This document shows, piece by piece, positions 1 through 8,899 of a stretch of 43,266 nucleotides of DNA. Location: the NCBI GenBank assembly GCA_038043025.1, contig JBBTCW010000027.1, positions 1 to 43,266 on the forward strand, read 5' to 3'. Numbering within the stretch: position 1 is the first letter of the stretch; each line of letters opens with the position of its first letter. Below the pieces are notes generated by a model. That model had not been told where the DNA came from, did not search any database, and saw nothing but the letters and a program-made list of their open reading frames with translations. The DNA is from O2-02-FULL-42-9 sp038043025 (lineage in GTDB: Bacteria > Pseudomonadota > Gammaproteobacteria > UBA12402). Both the position numbers and the translations under genes were made by a program.

Positions 1-43
1 TGATCAAGTGGCCGCTTAATATCCACACATACACAACATTTGA

Positions 44-1162
44 CTATAGCTCGCGACAAACCGCTAACGCCCTGGCTTGTAAACCACCCGGGCTTAATAG
101 TTGCAATAGTTGCATACCACGCAAAACAGCCTGCGTTTCTTCTGACATTTCACCTGCTGCTGCCAGCCCCGCAAAAATAGCATGATAATGATCATAGCAT
201 TGCATGACCGCAGCTCTGTTGGCACGCAGCGACCGATCATCAAAAATTAAAGGAATATCCGTGTTTTTTGTAGGCATTTGAGAAAAAGGAATTTTGCCAA
301 TGGTTAAACCGCATAACATCAAAAAATCGGGTAAGTGAAGTGCAGAAAACTCGGGCCACGTTTCAATAATAGCATTCAAATATTGTGCTATTTTGCTCGC
401 CACAATGCCGCCTCTTCGCGACAGATCCGCATCCTCTATGTTTACATCAATGCCAGCGCCCGATTGTAATAAAACACGAATAAAATCATCTAATTCTGGT
501 GCTCTTGCACGACCCTCAGCCAGCGCTCTTGTTACGGCCATCGTTAAGAGTGGTTGTCCGCTATAGCGACTGACTTGGCGTGCATCTTGTTGTTTGGCGA
601 GCACAAAAGCAGCCAGCGCATAGCGGCCCCCCCGTTGAAAAAGCGAGATCAAGAGCGTTTCATCACGATCCCATGTGGCGACTAATGGTAACTGACATTC
701 CATTTCTTCCACCAAATACCGGACGACGTTTAGATGATCTGCGCGTAATGCTTCTTGCAGTGCACGATCAAAATCATGTAATTGTTTTTGTGTCTCGGTT
801 CCCTGGAAAAGGGTTATTTGTGTTAGTTTTCTCATAGTTATTAAATTATTTGCTTGTGCTGCGATTGCAAATGGGGTTAAACCCTCTTCATTTTTAGCGG
901 CAAGCGGCGTTGGATCGTCTTTTAATAATAAGGCGATGACATCGCCTCGCCTAAAAAAAGCTAACATATGCATCACGGTTGAGCCGGTTGCTAAAGTGCG
1001 TACTCCACCGCTATTATCCCTGAATACTTGCGTTGAGAGCTCAGTTAATGAGGGCTTGTCTATCGTCGCACAAATTTCAGAGGCGAGAATAGGGGGCATT
1101 CCTCGAGCTTGTTGTGTATTGGATTGTTGCAACTGTTTAAATAAATTATCGAATATTATCAT
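44..1162 (-). CDS. Ankyrin-repeat-like protein, candidate secreted effector
   Basis: A 372-residue protein of no recognised enzymatic family. Its N-terminal half contains ankyrin-like helical pairs (for example STVMHMLAFFRRGDVIALLL followed by EGLTPFAIAAQANN, then a further pair around DHLNVVRYLVEE), suggesting a protein-binding scaffold. The rest is helical with no clear domain, and there is no signal peptide. The longer frame opens at an ATG at 1210, but I chose the ATG at 1162 because the 1210 ATG lies inside a -10-like hexamer (1206-1211) placed 11 nt after a PmrA-type box (1223-1238). The 1162 start has AGGG about nine bases upstream. A PmrA box plus ankyrin repeats is typical of Dot/Icm substrates in Legionella and Coxiella; that role is inferred here. 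The stop is at 44-46, so the gene is complete. Confidence 0.75.
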   Translation of the reverse strand: MIIFDNLFKQLQQSNTQQARGMPPILASEICATIDKPSLTELSTQVFRDNSGGVRTLATGSTVMHMLAFFRRGDVIALLLKDDPTPLAAKNEEGLTPFAIAAQANNLITMRKLTQITLFQGTETQKQLHDFDRALQEALRADHLNVVRYLVEEMECQLPLVATWDRDETLLISLFQRGGRYALAAFVLAKQQDARQVSRYSGQPLLTMAVTRALAEGRARAPELDDFIRVLLQSGAGIDVNIEDADLSRRGGIVASKIAQYLNAIIETWPEFSALHLPDFLMLCGLTIGKIPFSQMPTKNTDIPLIFDDRSLRANRAAVMQCYDHYHAIFAGLAAAGEMSEETQAVLRGMQLLQLLSPGGLQARALAVCREL

Positions 1163-1205
1163 GATGTTGTGCCCTATTATTACTATTATTATGTTTAAGG
1201 CTAGA

Positions 1206-1238
1206 AGCATACCGGAAGAAGCTTAAGGAAATATTAAG
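1206..1238 (-). promoter_or_regulatory. PmrA-type box and -10 of the ankyrin gene
   Basis: On the minus strand the sequence reads CTTAA-TATTTC-CTTAA (1238 to 1223), a perfect match to the CTTAA-N6-CTTAA direct repeat bound by the response regulator PmrA in Legionella and Coxiella. Eleven bases later comes TATGCT (1211 to 1206), a plausible -10, so the box takes the place of the -35. The same geometry occurs at 31362-31394. Confidence 0.7.
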
Positions 1239-1336
1239 GGGACATCTAAAAATTGATTTTTTTGCAAAAAATAGCGGTTTTTCAGTTGAACTGACTAATC
1301 ATTTACACAGAAATTTTTACAGTCTCCATTTCGAAC

Positions 1337-1592
1337 GTCGTCCCGCACCTAACGCCCCCTCACTTCGTGCTATAAACTCATATCACAAATAGCGTTAGGA
1401 ACGTGCACGAAATAACTTTTACATCTAGCGCCCAGAAGGGGTGCAGATTTTTACGTTGCGATAGAAGAAAAGTGCGCGCATAGTTATTCTATGTAAGCGC
1501 TTTTCTGATTGAGCAACGTGAAAAGATGCGCCTCTTATGGGATGCTAGATGCGAAAGTTATTTCGTGCACGTTCCTTAGGTGCGGGACGACG
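1337..1592. repeat. Large imperfect palindrome with shared hairpin core (copy 1)
   Basis: This fills most of the 446-base gap between the ankyrin gene and the next gene; no credible ORF is present. The outer arms (1337-1353 and about 1575-1592) are complementary. After a 44-base unpaired insert in the left arm, the arms pair again (1397-1428 with 1546-1575, including GGAACGTGCACGAAATAACTT). The apex around 1479-1493 is CATAG-TTATT-CTATG. The central stretch, about 1470-1505, is nearly identical to the centre of the palindrome at 4308-4491, while the outer arms are unrelated. Confidence 0.8.
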
Positions 1593-1608
1593 GAAAAATC
1601 TCATCAGA

Positions 1609-1968
1609 TTAAACCGCCTCTTCGCATATTAGAGGATTCGTCATTAACAGGTCGTTAACCATATTGAGTTTAATATCCGGCATTTTTTCCTCGACACAAG
1701 CTTTCATATGCGCGAGCTCTTGTTCGATATAAACGGCGAGTGCTTTGCTGTCTTCGCGAATTTCAGACGTAAGTGGCCACGCTTTATCGCGCATTTCTTC
1801 ACTCGGCCACAGTGAATACACACACCACAAACCATCATTGCTTTGATGCAAAGTCGAGCCAATCGCACCACGATGTTCCCGGAAATAATTCACCACATTT
1901 TGCCAATGTCGCTTATATTCTTCTTCCCTTCCCGGCTTCAATCGAAAACGATAAATCACCGCTATCAT
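1609..1968 (-). CDS. Small ABM/dimeric alpha-beta barrel-like protein
   Basis: A 119-residue soluble protein. The N-terminus (MIAVIYRFRLKPGREEEYKR) and the later GLWCVYSLWPSEEMRDKAW segment resemble antibiotic-biosynthesis-monooxygenase / dimeric alpha-beta barrel proteins, which carry out varied small-molecule chemistry or have no known substrate. The start at 1968 is preferred over the upstream ATG at 2010 because AGGGAG lies six bases before it and the ABM fold begins there. It stands alone: the 3' side runs into the large palindrome, and the upstream side is divergent from the GH13 gene. The substrate cannot be predicted. The family call is moderate because it rests on overall pattern, not on a catalytic motif. 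Confidence 0.65.
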   Translation of the reverse strand: MIAVIYRFRLKPGREEEYKRHWQNVVNYFREHRGAIGSTLHQSNDGLWCVYSLWPSEEMRDKAWPLTSEIREDSKALAVYIEQELAHMKACVEEKMPDIKLNMVNDLLMTNPLICEEAV

Positions 1969-2083
1969 AGAACACTCCCTGAATTCTAATCTATAGAAAT
2001 ATTTTAACATTAAACCACTTTTTTCATAGTGCTTTTTTCTATATTATCCAACTTTAATCGATAAAACATCAAGGAACGCATTC

Positions 2084-3703
2084 ATGCCGCAAACAAAACA
2101 AACAAATTGGTGGAAAGGCGCAATTATTTATCAAATTTATCCGCGTAGTTTTTATGATACCAACGCGGACGGCGTAGGCGATCTCATCGGGATTACAAAA
2201 AAATTAGACTATGTCTCACAACTTGGTGTAGATGCGATCTGGATCTCTCCTTTTTTCAAATCCCCCATGAAAGATTTTGGCTACGATGTTTCCGATTTTT
2301 ACGACATCGACCCCCTTTTCGGCTCCTTAAAAAACTGTGATGAACTCCTCCAACAAGCACATCAACGCAAGATCAAAATTCTCATCGATATGGTGATTAA
2401 TCACACGTCTGATCAACATGCCTGGTTTATCGAAAGTCGTCGCAATCGCAATAATTCAAAGGCGGATTGGTATGTTTGGGAGAATGCGAAACCCGATGGC
2501 AACCCGCCGAACAATTGGCTCTCGGTATTTGGTGGATCCGCATGGGCATGGGATGAAACACGCCAGCAATATTATTTACATAATTTTTTAAAAAGCCAAC
2601 CCGATTTAAATTATAATAATCCCGACGTGGTCGATGCCGCGCTTAGTATCATGAAATTTTGGTTAGAGCGCGGCGTTGATGGCTTTCGTTTAGATGCCGT
2701 AAATTTTTATTTACACGATAAAAAATTACGCGATAACCCGATGCGTCGAAATGATGAGCCACCGGCCGAAGGTGCACCCGCAAGCAATCCTTATTCCCGA
2801 CAACATCATGTCTATGACAAAACTCAACCTGAGAATCTAAAAATTATTGAAAAAATGCGCGCATTGATGGATCAATATCCTGGCACAACGTCCATCGGCG
2901 AGCTCGGCGACGACAATTCCATGACGACCGCGGGTGACTATGTGTGTAATGGCAATCGTCTACACATGGTTTATAGTTTTCGCTTGTTAGAAGGCCCGCT
3001 CGATGCAGACTTTATACGCAACAGTTTCAAAACGATGCAACAACATGCCCCGCACGGCTGGTTCGGCTGGTCGTTTAGCAACCATGACATCGTACGCGCC
3101 ATCACACGTTGGGGCGGCGAAACCCCGCACCCCAATTTAGGCCGATTACTCATGCAATTATTACTCACGCTGCGTGGCACACCCTGCATTTATCAAGGCG
3201 AAGAACTAGATCTCCCCGAAGCGGATGTGCCGCACGACAAAATGCAAGATCCGTACGGCATCGAATTTTATCCTAAATTTAAAGGCCGCGATGGCTGCCG
3301 CACACCGATTCCTTGGCAACATGATGCGAAAAATGCTGGATTTACAGAGGCAAACGAATCGTGGCTGCCGATTCCCATCGAGCATCTTGAACACGCCGTC
3401 GATTTACAAGAAGCCGATAAAAATACATTGTTACATCATTATCGACGTTTTATTCGTTGGCGCAAACAACAACCGGCATTGATTCACGGCCAAATTAATT
3501 TTGTGGATGCCGACGATAATATTTTAGCATTTGAACGTCATGCCGCCGATCAAACATTTTTACTCGTCTTTAATTTATCCCATACAAAAGCAACATTTAC
3601 TGTCGCAAATGCCTATAAATTAGTTGAAACCCACAGTTTTGATGTTGTCCTAGAAAGAAATACGTTGAACTTACTGGCCTTTGGTGTCGCCGTTTTTCAA
3701 TAA
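2084..3703 (+). CDS. GH13 alpha-glucosidase
   Basis: A 539-residue cytoplasmic glycoside hydrolase family 13 enzyme that should release glucose from the non-reducing end of short alpha-glucosides. All four GH13 motifs are visible: region I DMVINH (about 102-107), region II GFRLDAVNFY with the nucleophile Asp204, region III IGELGD with acid/base Glu273, and region IV FSNHD with Asp335. DAVNFY after region II and QPDLN at 172-176 resemble the GH13_23 alpha-glucosidase group more than trehalose-6-phosphate hydrolases. There is no signal peptide. The start follows AAGGA by seven bases. No transporter or regulator for sugar lies beside it, so the physiological substrate is unknown. It ends one base before the convergent ppa stop. 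Confidence 0.9.
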   Translation: MPQTKQTNWWKGAIIYQIYPRSFYDTNADGVGDLIGITKKLDYVSQLGVDAIWISPFFKSPMKDFGYDVSDFYDIDPLFGSLKNCDELLQQAHQRKIKILIDMVINHTSDQHAWFIESRRNRNNSKADWYVWENAKPDGNPPNNWLSVFGGSAWAWDETRQQYYLHNFLKSQPDLNYNNPDVVDAALSIMKFWLERGVDGFRLDAVNFYLHDKKLRDNPMRRNDEPPAEGAPASNPYSRQHHVYDKTQPENLKIIEKMRALMDQYPGTTSIGELGDDNSMTTAGDYVCNGNRLHMVYSFRLLEGPLDADFIRNSFKTMQQHAPHGWFGWSFSNHDIVRAITRWGGETPHPNLGRLLMQLLLTLRGTPCIYQGEELDLPEADVPHDKMQDPYGIEFYPKFKGRDGCRTPIPWQHDAKNAGFTEANESWLPIPIEHLEHAVDLQEADKNTLLHHYRRFIRWRKQQPALIHGQINFVDADDNILAFERHAADQTFLLVFNLSHTKATFTVANAYKLVETHSFDVVLERNTLNLLAFGVAVFQ

Positions 3704-3704
3704 C

Positions 3705-4229
3705 TTATTGATAGCGCTTAATGCTATCCAAAATTTCTTGTTTTGCTTTAGCGGATCCTTTCCATCCACCAATCTTCACCCACTTACCCACTTCCAGATC
3801 TTTATAATGCTCAAAAAAATGTTTTATTTGAGCCAGCACTCTAGGCTCCATATCTTCAGGTTCGTGAATGTTTTCATAAATTGGCGTCAGTTCTTTTACC
3901 GGCACCGCTAATAATTTTGAATCAACTCCCGACTCATCAGTCATCTCTAAAAACGCAATGGGCCGACAACTCACGACCGATCCACTGATTAAAGGATAAG
4001 GGGTCACCACCATGACATCCAGGGGATCACCATCTTCAGATAATGTCTGCGGAATATAACCGTAATCGCAAGGATAGCGCATCGAAGTGCTCATAAAACG
4101 ATCGACCCATAACGTGCCTGTATCTTTGTCCACTTCGTATTTGACTGGTTTGCTCAACATCGGAATTTCGATGATGACATTCACTTCATCGGGTACTTTA
4201 TTGCCTGGACTGACTGTTTTTAATCCCAT
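3705..4229 (-). CDS. ppa: Inorganic pyrophosphatase (family I)
   Basis: Soluble family I pyrophosphatase that hydrolyses PPi to two phosphates, pulling biosynthetic reactions forward. The signature DGDPLDV, with its metal-binding aspartates, is present, as are the preceding DYGYIPQT and the typical N-terminus (PGNKVPDEVNVIIEIP). From the ATG at 4229 the protein is 174 residues, close to the usual 175. This start has GGAG six bases upstream, whereas the ATG at 4250 has no ribosome-binding site and lies outside the family alignment. It is convergent with the GH13 gene. Its upstream region is the palindrome at 4308-4491, shared with the divergent HIT gene. Confidence 0.96.
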   Translation of the reverse strand: MGLKTVSPGNKVPDEVNVIIEIPMLSKPVKYEVDKDTGTLWVDRFMSTSMRYPCDYGYIPQTLSEDGDPLDVMVVTPYPLISGSVVSCRPIAFLEMTDESGVDSKLLAVPVKELTPIYENIHEPEDMEPRVLAQIKHFFEHYKDLEVGKWVKIGGWKGSAKAKQEILDSIKRYQ

Positions 4230-4307
4230 CTCACACTCCATATAGTACAAATACTTACCAAAGAGTGTAGTCTATTTTTGTCAATTTAACAAACAATAAA
4301 GATATGC

Positions 4308-4491
4308 TATAGTCATCCAGATAATTATCCATAATAAAGCGCGCCGAGATTGGGGTTAGATTTGGACGTTCTGATTGAGAGAAAATGCGAGCATAGTTAT
4401 TCTATGTAAGCGTTTTCTCGAATGAAGAACGTTCAAAGATAACCCTAAGATCGGCGATGATTTGTTATGGATAATTATCTGGATGACTATA
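4308..4491. repeat. Large palindrome with shared hairpin core (copy 2), in a divergent promoter region
   Basis: A 184-bp inverted repeat. Its ends (from TATAGTCATCCAGATAATTA at 4308 and its complement ending at 4491) pair almost perfectly for 26 bases, and pairing continues with mismatches to the apex CATAG-TTATT-CTATG near 4392-4406. The core from about 4376 to 4418 matches the core at 1470-1505; the outer arms do not. It occupies most of the space between ppa and the HIT gene, and any transcript across it would form a very long hairpin. Confidence 0.85.
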
Positions 4492-4522
4492 CATTACTCA
4501 TGAATAACACCAACGGAGATCT

Positions 4523-4870
4523 ATGATGGACAACTGCCTATTTTGTCAAATCGCAAATAAAAAAGTGCCGGCTAATATTATTTATGAAGATCATGACGTC
4601 ATCGTCATTGATGACATTCATCCCAAAGCACCCATACATAAATTAATTATTCCCAAAACACATATTGCTACCGTCAATGACATGACACATGAACATAAAG
4701 AATTATTGGGACATATGATTCATACCGCCAAAGAAGTGGCCAAAAAGTTAGGCATTGCAGACAACGGCTATCGACTTATCATGAATTGTAATGCCGATGC
4801 AGGACAAGTCGTGTTTCATATTCACGCGCATCTGATTGGCGGGCGGTCGCTCGGTTGGCATCCGGGTTGA
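4523..4870 (+). CDS. HIT family (HINT-type) nucleotide hydrolase
   Basis: A 115-residue histidine-triad protein of the HINT/PKCI branch. These are small dimeric cytoplasmic hydrolases acting on nucleoside phosphoramidates such as adenylated amines. The triad is seen in FHIHAHLIGG near the C-terminus (His-x-His-x-His) and the N-terminal CLFCQIANKKVPANIIYED is typical. Length and order match the family (E. coli HinT, 119 aa). GGAG lies five bases before the start at 4523. The gene is monocistronic: upstream is the large palindrome and downstream a repeat hairpin. Its exact in vivo substrate is not predictable. Confidence 0.93.
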   Translation: MMDNCLFCQIANKKVPANIIYEDHDVIVIDDIHPKAPIHKLIIPKTHIATVNDMTHEHKELLGHMIHTAKEVAKKLGIADNGYRLIMNCNADAGQVVFHIHAHLIGGRSLGWHPG

Positions 4871-4912
4871 TACTTTATACGACTATGCATGCAATCTTTT
4901 CGAACCGAGCAC

Positions 4913-4983
4913 GTAGGTTGGGCTAAGCGCCAGCGCAGCCCAACGGATTAATCAACGACGTTGGGCTTAACAGCCCAACCTAC
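4913..4983. repeat. GTAGGTTGGGCT palindromic intergenic repeat
   Basis: GTAGGTTGGGCT at 4913-4924 is the exact complement of AGCCCAACCTAC at 4972-4983. A second nested pair (GCAGCCCAAC and GTTGGGCT) lies inside. From general knowledge, repeats of this type are scattered in intergenic regions of many proteobacteria. It sits at the convergent ends of the HIT and AAA/nuclease genes, where it could act as a bidirectional terminator. Confidence 0.8.
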
Positions 4984-4989
4984 ACAACT

Positions 4990-6681
4990 TCATTTCATCC
5001 ACTCAACCACCACTTTTTTGCCCGAAAATGCTAACCCTGCTTTAATGATTTTTGTGATACCGGCTTGTTTTAATTCGGCTTCGTAGTGGCGTTTTTCAAT
5101 TTGTTGCAACGCTTCGTGGGCAGAGGCTTTTAATTCTTCGCCTTCTTTTGCCACTTTGAATTCTAAAATTAAACTGACGGCTTGAGAGTTCGTTAAATCT
5201 TTTGGAATAATCACCACATCATAGCGACCATAGCCACTCTCGCGATTGGATTTGATCGTATGCGTTTTCATTGTGCTCGATATGATTCCCAACACCAAAC
5301 CATGATAAAATTTCTCCGGGTTCTTGCCCGACACATCAAAAACACTGATCGTTTCAACTAAGTATTTTTTTAACATCTCAGCGAAATCTTCCATATTGCC
5401 TTTGAGTAAGGTGCCGATGAAATAATCGTATTGACCCTGCCCAATACGATCCGTAAGCCAGTCCTTCACCATCCTACGATAGACTAAACTCACTTCAAAA
5501 TTAGGTGGCAACAAGTCACACTGTAATTGATCTTCTTGTGGTTTGCAGGCGATCGCTTTAAGATATCCGCTTGACAAGAGCAAACTCCACAACGCTCCCG
5601 AATTTTGTATTACATTGATAAAGGCGATATATTCATCTACTAACGCCGTTACCGGCTCATTTCTTACTAAAGATTCCAGTTTGATTTTGGTATCTTCGTC
5701 AGCCTGTGCGAATAGTTTTTTTATCAGTGCATTATCGCTGGTATTCACCCAATAAGGAGATAAAGCGCCTCGCTCATTGAGACAGTTGGCTACTGACCAG
5801 GGATTGTAGACAACGGTCTTGCCAAACTGATAGCCATTGTACCATTTTCTGATCTCGGCGCTATGTGGGGTTAAATCCGCTTGCTGGAGTAATTCATCCA
5901 TCTCCTCTTCCGTAAAACCAAAATATTGGCCATAACGTTCGTCTAAAACCGAATAAACCTTGAGGTTATTTAACCCCGAAAACAAACTCTCTTTGGCAAT
6001 GCGCAAGATACCGGTAATCACCGCTTTTTCAAGGTAAGGATTGGTTTTGAGCGCGGCGCCAAACATACCGCGCATGAAATTGATCATCTCGTCATAATAA
6101 CCATGCAAATAACTACTTTGAATGGGAGTGTCATATTCGTCAATTAATAACCACGGTTTAACATTATAGTGTTGATAGAGACAGGTACAAAGAATCTGTA
6201 ATGAATTTTGCAGTTGAGATCTATCTGCTTGTCTCGTCATAATCAGTTGATATAACTGCCGTTGATTATTGGATAATCTATCACTCAACGCTAAATAATT
6301 GTGTTCATCATAAATGCTTATAATCAATTCTCTCATTTTGTTATAAGCTGTTACAAAATCAGTGTCTTTAATATCTTTGAAGCTAATAAAAATAATCGGA
6401 TATCTTCCCTGATGTTTTAAATAACCGCCATCATCAATCTGGCCAATTTTTAAATGATCAAACAATCCCGTTGTTTTTTGGCCATGAACTTCGGCCGCTA
6501 AAAAATGTTGTAACATCGATAAATTTAACGTTTTGCCAAAACGACGGGGGCGGGTGATTAAACTTACTTTTGTCGTCGCGTCATCCATCACATCTTTAAT
6601 AAACAAGCTCTTATCGACAAAATCCAGTTTGTTATCCAAAATCTCACGGAAATTGTCATAGCCAATGGGTAATTTCATCAT
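4990..6681 (-). CDS. AAA-ATPase-like / PD-(D/E)XK nuclease-domain protein
   Basis: About 563 residues combining an N-terminal AAA-ATPase-like domain (PF09820 type) with a C-terminal PD-(D/E)XK nuclease-like domain (PF08011 type). Counting from the ATG at 6696, the Walker A is RPRRFGKT (49-56) and a Walker B-like LLIDEYDTPIQ follows. The C-terminal GRYDVVIIP and LILEFKVA give the Asp...Glu-x-Lys of the nuclease core. These proteins are often multicopy in host-associated bacteria and their function is not settled. AAGGA overlaps the 6681 ATG closely and is four bases from the ATG at 6678, so 6678 or 6681 is favoured over 6696. It lies downstream of pnp on the same strand, separated by a GC-rich hairpin. 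Confidence 0.85.
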   Translation of the reverse strand: MMKLPIGYDNFREILDNKLDFVDKSLFIKDVMDDATTKVSLITRPRRFGKTLNLSMLQHFLAAEVHGQKTTGLFDHLKIGQIDDGGYLKHQGRYPIIFISFKDIKDTDFVTAYNKMRELIISIYDEHNYLALSDRLSNNQRQLYQLIMTRQADRSQLQNSLQILCTCLYQHYNVKPWLLIDEYDTPIQSSYLHGYYDEMINFMRGMFGAALKTNPYLEKAVITGILRIAKESLFSGLNNLKVYSVLDERYGQYFGFTEEEMDELLQQADLTPHSAEIRKWYNGYQFGKTVVYNPWSVANCLNERGALSPYWVNTSDNALIKKLFAQADEDTKIKLESLVRNEPVTALVDEYIAFINVIQNSGALWSLLLSSGYLKAIACKPQEDQLQCDLLPPNFEVSLVYRRMVKDWLTDRIGQGQYDYFIGTLLKGNMEDFAEMLKKYLVETISVFDVSGKNPEKFYHGLVLGIISSTMKTHTIKSNRESGYGRYDVVIIPKDLTNSQAVSLILEFKVAKEGEELKASAHEALQQIEKRHYEAELKQAGITKIIKAGLAFSGKKVVVEWMK

Positions 6682-6744
6682 ATCCTTACCATCCAATCTT
6701 ACTCATGATTAGTTTACACAAAGACTGCGGTTAATGTTCAACAA

Positions 6745-6764
6745 CTCCGCCGCAAGCGGCGGAG
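6745..6764 (-). terminator. GC-rich hairpin after pnp
   Basis: A perfect 9-bp stem (CTCCGCCGC / GCGGCGGAG) with a two-base loop lies 25 bases beyond the pnp stop. There is no clear U run, so it may protect the 3' end of the pnp message or end it with Rho, not be a strong intrinsic terminator. Confidence 0.5.
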
Positions 6765-6788
6765 ATTTCTCAATTTTAATTATTATCT

Positions 6789-8879
6789 TTACGCTTTGCC
6801 TTCAAACTCTTTCATGCTGAGTCTCACGCGGCCTTGGCGGTCGAGTTCGACCACTTTGATCTTGATGACTTGTCCTTCTTTTAGATAATCATGAATGTTT
6901 TCAATACGTTTTTGCGAAATTTGCGAAATATGCAAAAAGCCATCTTTGCTCGGCGTTAATTGCACGACCGCACCAAAATCCATCATTTTCATCACTTTAG
7001 CATTGTCATAAACCGTGCCAACTTCAATATCAGTCGTAATGTCCGCAATGCGATCCCAAGCCGCTTGACCCGCCGCTTGATCAACGGCAGCAATACTGAC
7101 GATACCTTCGTCATTGATATCAATCGTCGCACCGGTTTCTTCGGTAATCGATCGAATCATTGCTCCACCTTTGCCAATCACGGTACGAATTTTATCCGGG
7201 TGAATTTTCATCGTGCGAATACGTGGCGCAAAATCTGAAATCTCTTTTTTCGGTGCATCTAAAACCGCATTCATGCAACCCAAGATATGCAATCGCCCTT
7301 CTTGTGCTTGTTCCAATGCCTTGGCCATAATAAATTTCGTGATGCTATCGATTTTAAGATCCATTTGCAGCGCGGTCACTCCCTCTGATGTACCGGCCAC
7401 TTTGAAATCCATATCGCCTAAGTGATCTTCATCACCCAAGATGTCCGTTAAGATCGCAAACTTGTTGTCTTCTTTAATCAAGCCCATAGCGACACCCGCT
7501 ACCGGTGCTTTGATGGGAACGCCAGCATCCATGAGCGATAAACTACCACCGCAAACGGAAGCCATTGAACTCGAACCATTGGATTCGGTAATTTCAGAAA
7601 CGACACGAATCACATACGGAAACTCTTCTTCCTTTGGCAACACCGCTTCAAGTGCGCGACGTGCTAATCGACCATGACCAAATTCTCGACGTTTTGGACT
7701 GCCCACGCGACCGACCTCACCCACACAGTATGGCGGAAAATTATATTGCAACATGAAACGATCTTTGTACTCACCTAACAACGCATCAATCACTTGTGCG
7801 CTACGATCAGTACCCAATGTGGCCACCACAATCGCTTGCGTTTCGCCACGCGTAAATAACACCGAACCATGGGTGCGAGGCAAAATGCCCGGTTGAATCG
7901 TAATCGGTCGCACTGTCCGAGTATCACGTCCATCAATTCGCGGATGGCCGTCTAAAATACGTTGTCGTACCAACGACTTACTAAGACTTTCAAAGATTTC
8001 TTCTATCTCTGCTAAACTTGATTTATCTTCTTCATTACTTGCAAATTGTTCGATAACCCGTTGTTTTAATTGACCGAGCATCGTACCACGCTTCATTTTG
8101 TCTGATATCTGGTATGCAGAAAATAAATCACTTTCAATTGAACTTTTAACCTTTTGTTTTAATGAATGATTTGACACCGGAGCTTGCCATTTCCATTTGG
8201 GCTTACCTGCTGCATCGGTTAATTCTTTAATTGCTTGAATGACCACTTGCATTTGCTCATGGCCATACCAGACTGCCTCTAGCATGACTTGTTCTGGCAA
8301 AATGTTGGCTTCGGATTCAACCATCATCACACCCTTTTCCGTACCCGCAACGACTAAATTAAGATCAGATTTTTTCAGCTGCGATATCGTGGGATTTAAG
8401 ATATATTTGCCATCGGTGTAACCTACTCGCGCGGCGCCAATTGGACCATGAAATGGCATGCCTGAAAGTGATAACGCAGCAGAGGCGCCAATCATCGAGA
8501 CAACATCAGGATCCACTTCAGGATTGACCGACATAACGGTGGCAATAATTTGTACTTCATTTTTAAATCCATCCGCAAAAAGTGGACGAATCGGACGATC
8601 AATTAAGCGAGCCGTTAAAATTTCTTTTTCGCTGGGACGGCCTTCTCGTCTAAAAAAGCCTCCTGGAATTTTACCCGCCGCATAAGTCTTTTCTTGATAT
8701 TCAACGGTTAAAGGGAAAAAATCCATAGCAGATTTAACCTCTTGCTGCCCCACCACAGTCACTAATACTGAGGTTCCATCCATATCGATCATCACAGCAC
8801 CTGTTGCTTGACGTGCGATAATTCCTGTTTCTATTGAAAGCGTATGAGCGCCATACGAAAGCGTTTTTTTAGTAGCCAC
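6789..8879 (-). CDS. pnp: Polyribonucleotide nucleotidyltransferase (PNPase)
   Basis: The 3'-to-5' phosphorolytic exoribonuclease of the RNA degradosome, 696 residues. Two RNase PH-like domains enclose a helical linker. They are followed by a KH domain (HPDKIRTVIGKGGAMIRSIT) and an S1 domain (VGTVYDNAKVMKMMDFGAVV to RVRLSMKEFE). The protein ends right after S1, without a long C-terminal extension. It starts with GTG at 8879, seven bases after AAGGA; the family N-terminus supports this. It is the last gene of the rpsO-pnp unit, 20 bases below rpsO. No RNase III-type leader hairpin is obvious in that short spacer. Confidence 0.98.
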   Translation of the reverse strand: MATKKTLSYGAHTLSIETGIIARQATGAVMIDMDGTSVLVTVVGQQEVKSAMDFFPLTVEYQEKTYAAGKIPGGFFRREGRPSEKEILTARLIDRPIRPLFADGFKNEVQIIATVMSVNPEVDPDVVSMIGASAALSLSGMPFHGPIGAARVGYTDGKYILNPTISQLKKSDLNLVVAGTEKGVMMVESEANILPEQVMLEAVWYGHEQMQVVIQAIKELTDAAGKPKWKWQAPVSNHSLKQKVKSSIESDLFSAYQISDKMKRGTMLGQLKQRVIEQFASNEEDKSSLAEIEEIFESLSKSLVRQRILDGHPRIDGRDTRTVRPITIQPGILPRTHGSVLFTRGETQAIVVATLGTDRSAQVIDALLGEYKDRFMLQYNFPPYCVGEVGRVGSPKRREFGHGRLARRALEAVLPKEEEFPYVIRVVSEITESNGSSSMASVCGGSLSLMDAGVPIKAPVAGVAMGLIKEDNKFAILTDILGDEDHLGDMDFKVAGTSEGVTALQMDLKIDSITKFIMAKALEQAQEGRLHILGCMNAVLDAPKKEISDFAPRIRTMKIHPDKIRTVIGKGGAMIRSITEETGATIDINDEGIVSIAAVDQAAGQAAWDRIADITTDIEVGTVYDNAKVMKMMDFGAVVQLTPSKDGFLHISQISQKRIENIHDYLKEGQVIKIKVVELDRQGRVRLSMKEFEGKA

Positions 8880-8899
8880 TTGGAATTCCTTAAAATTTT

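Noticed and set aside
1163..1210. Longer N-terminus (MLLALNIIIVIIGHN) of the ankyrin gene, looking like a membrane helix or signal peptide.
   Set aside because: Its ATG is inside the -10 hexamer of the PmrA promoter and has no ribosome-binding site.
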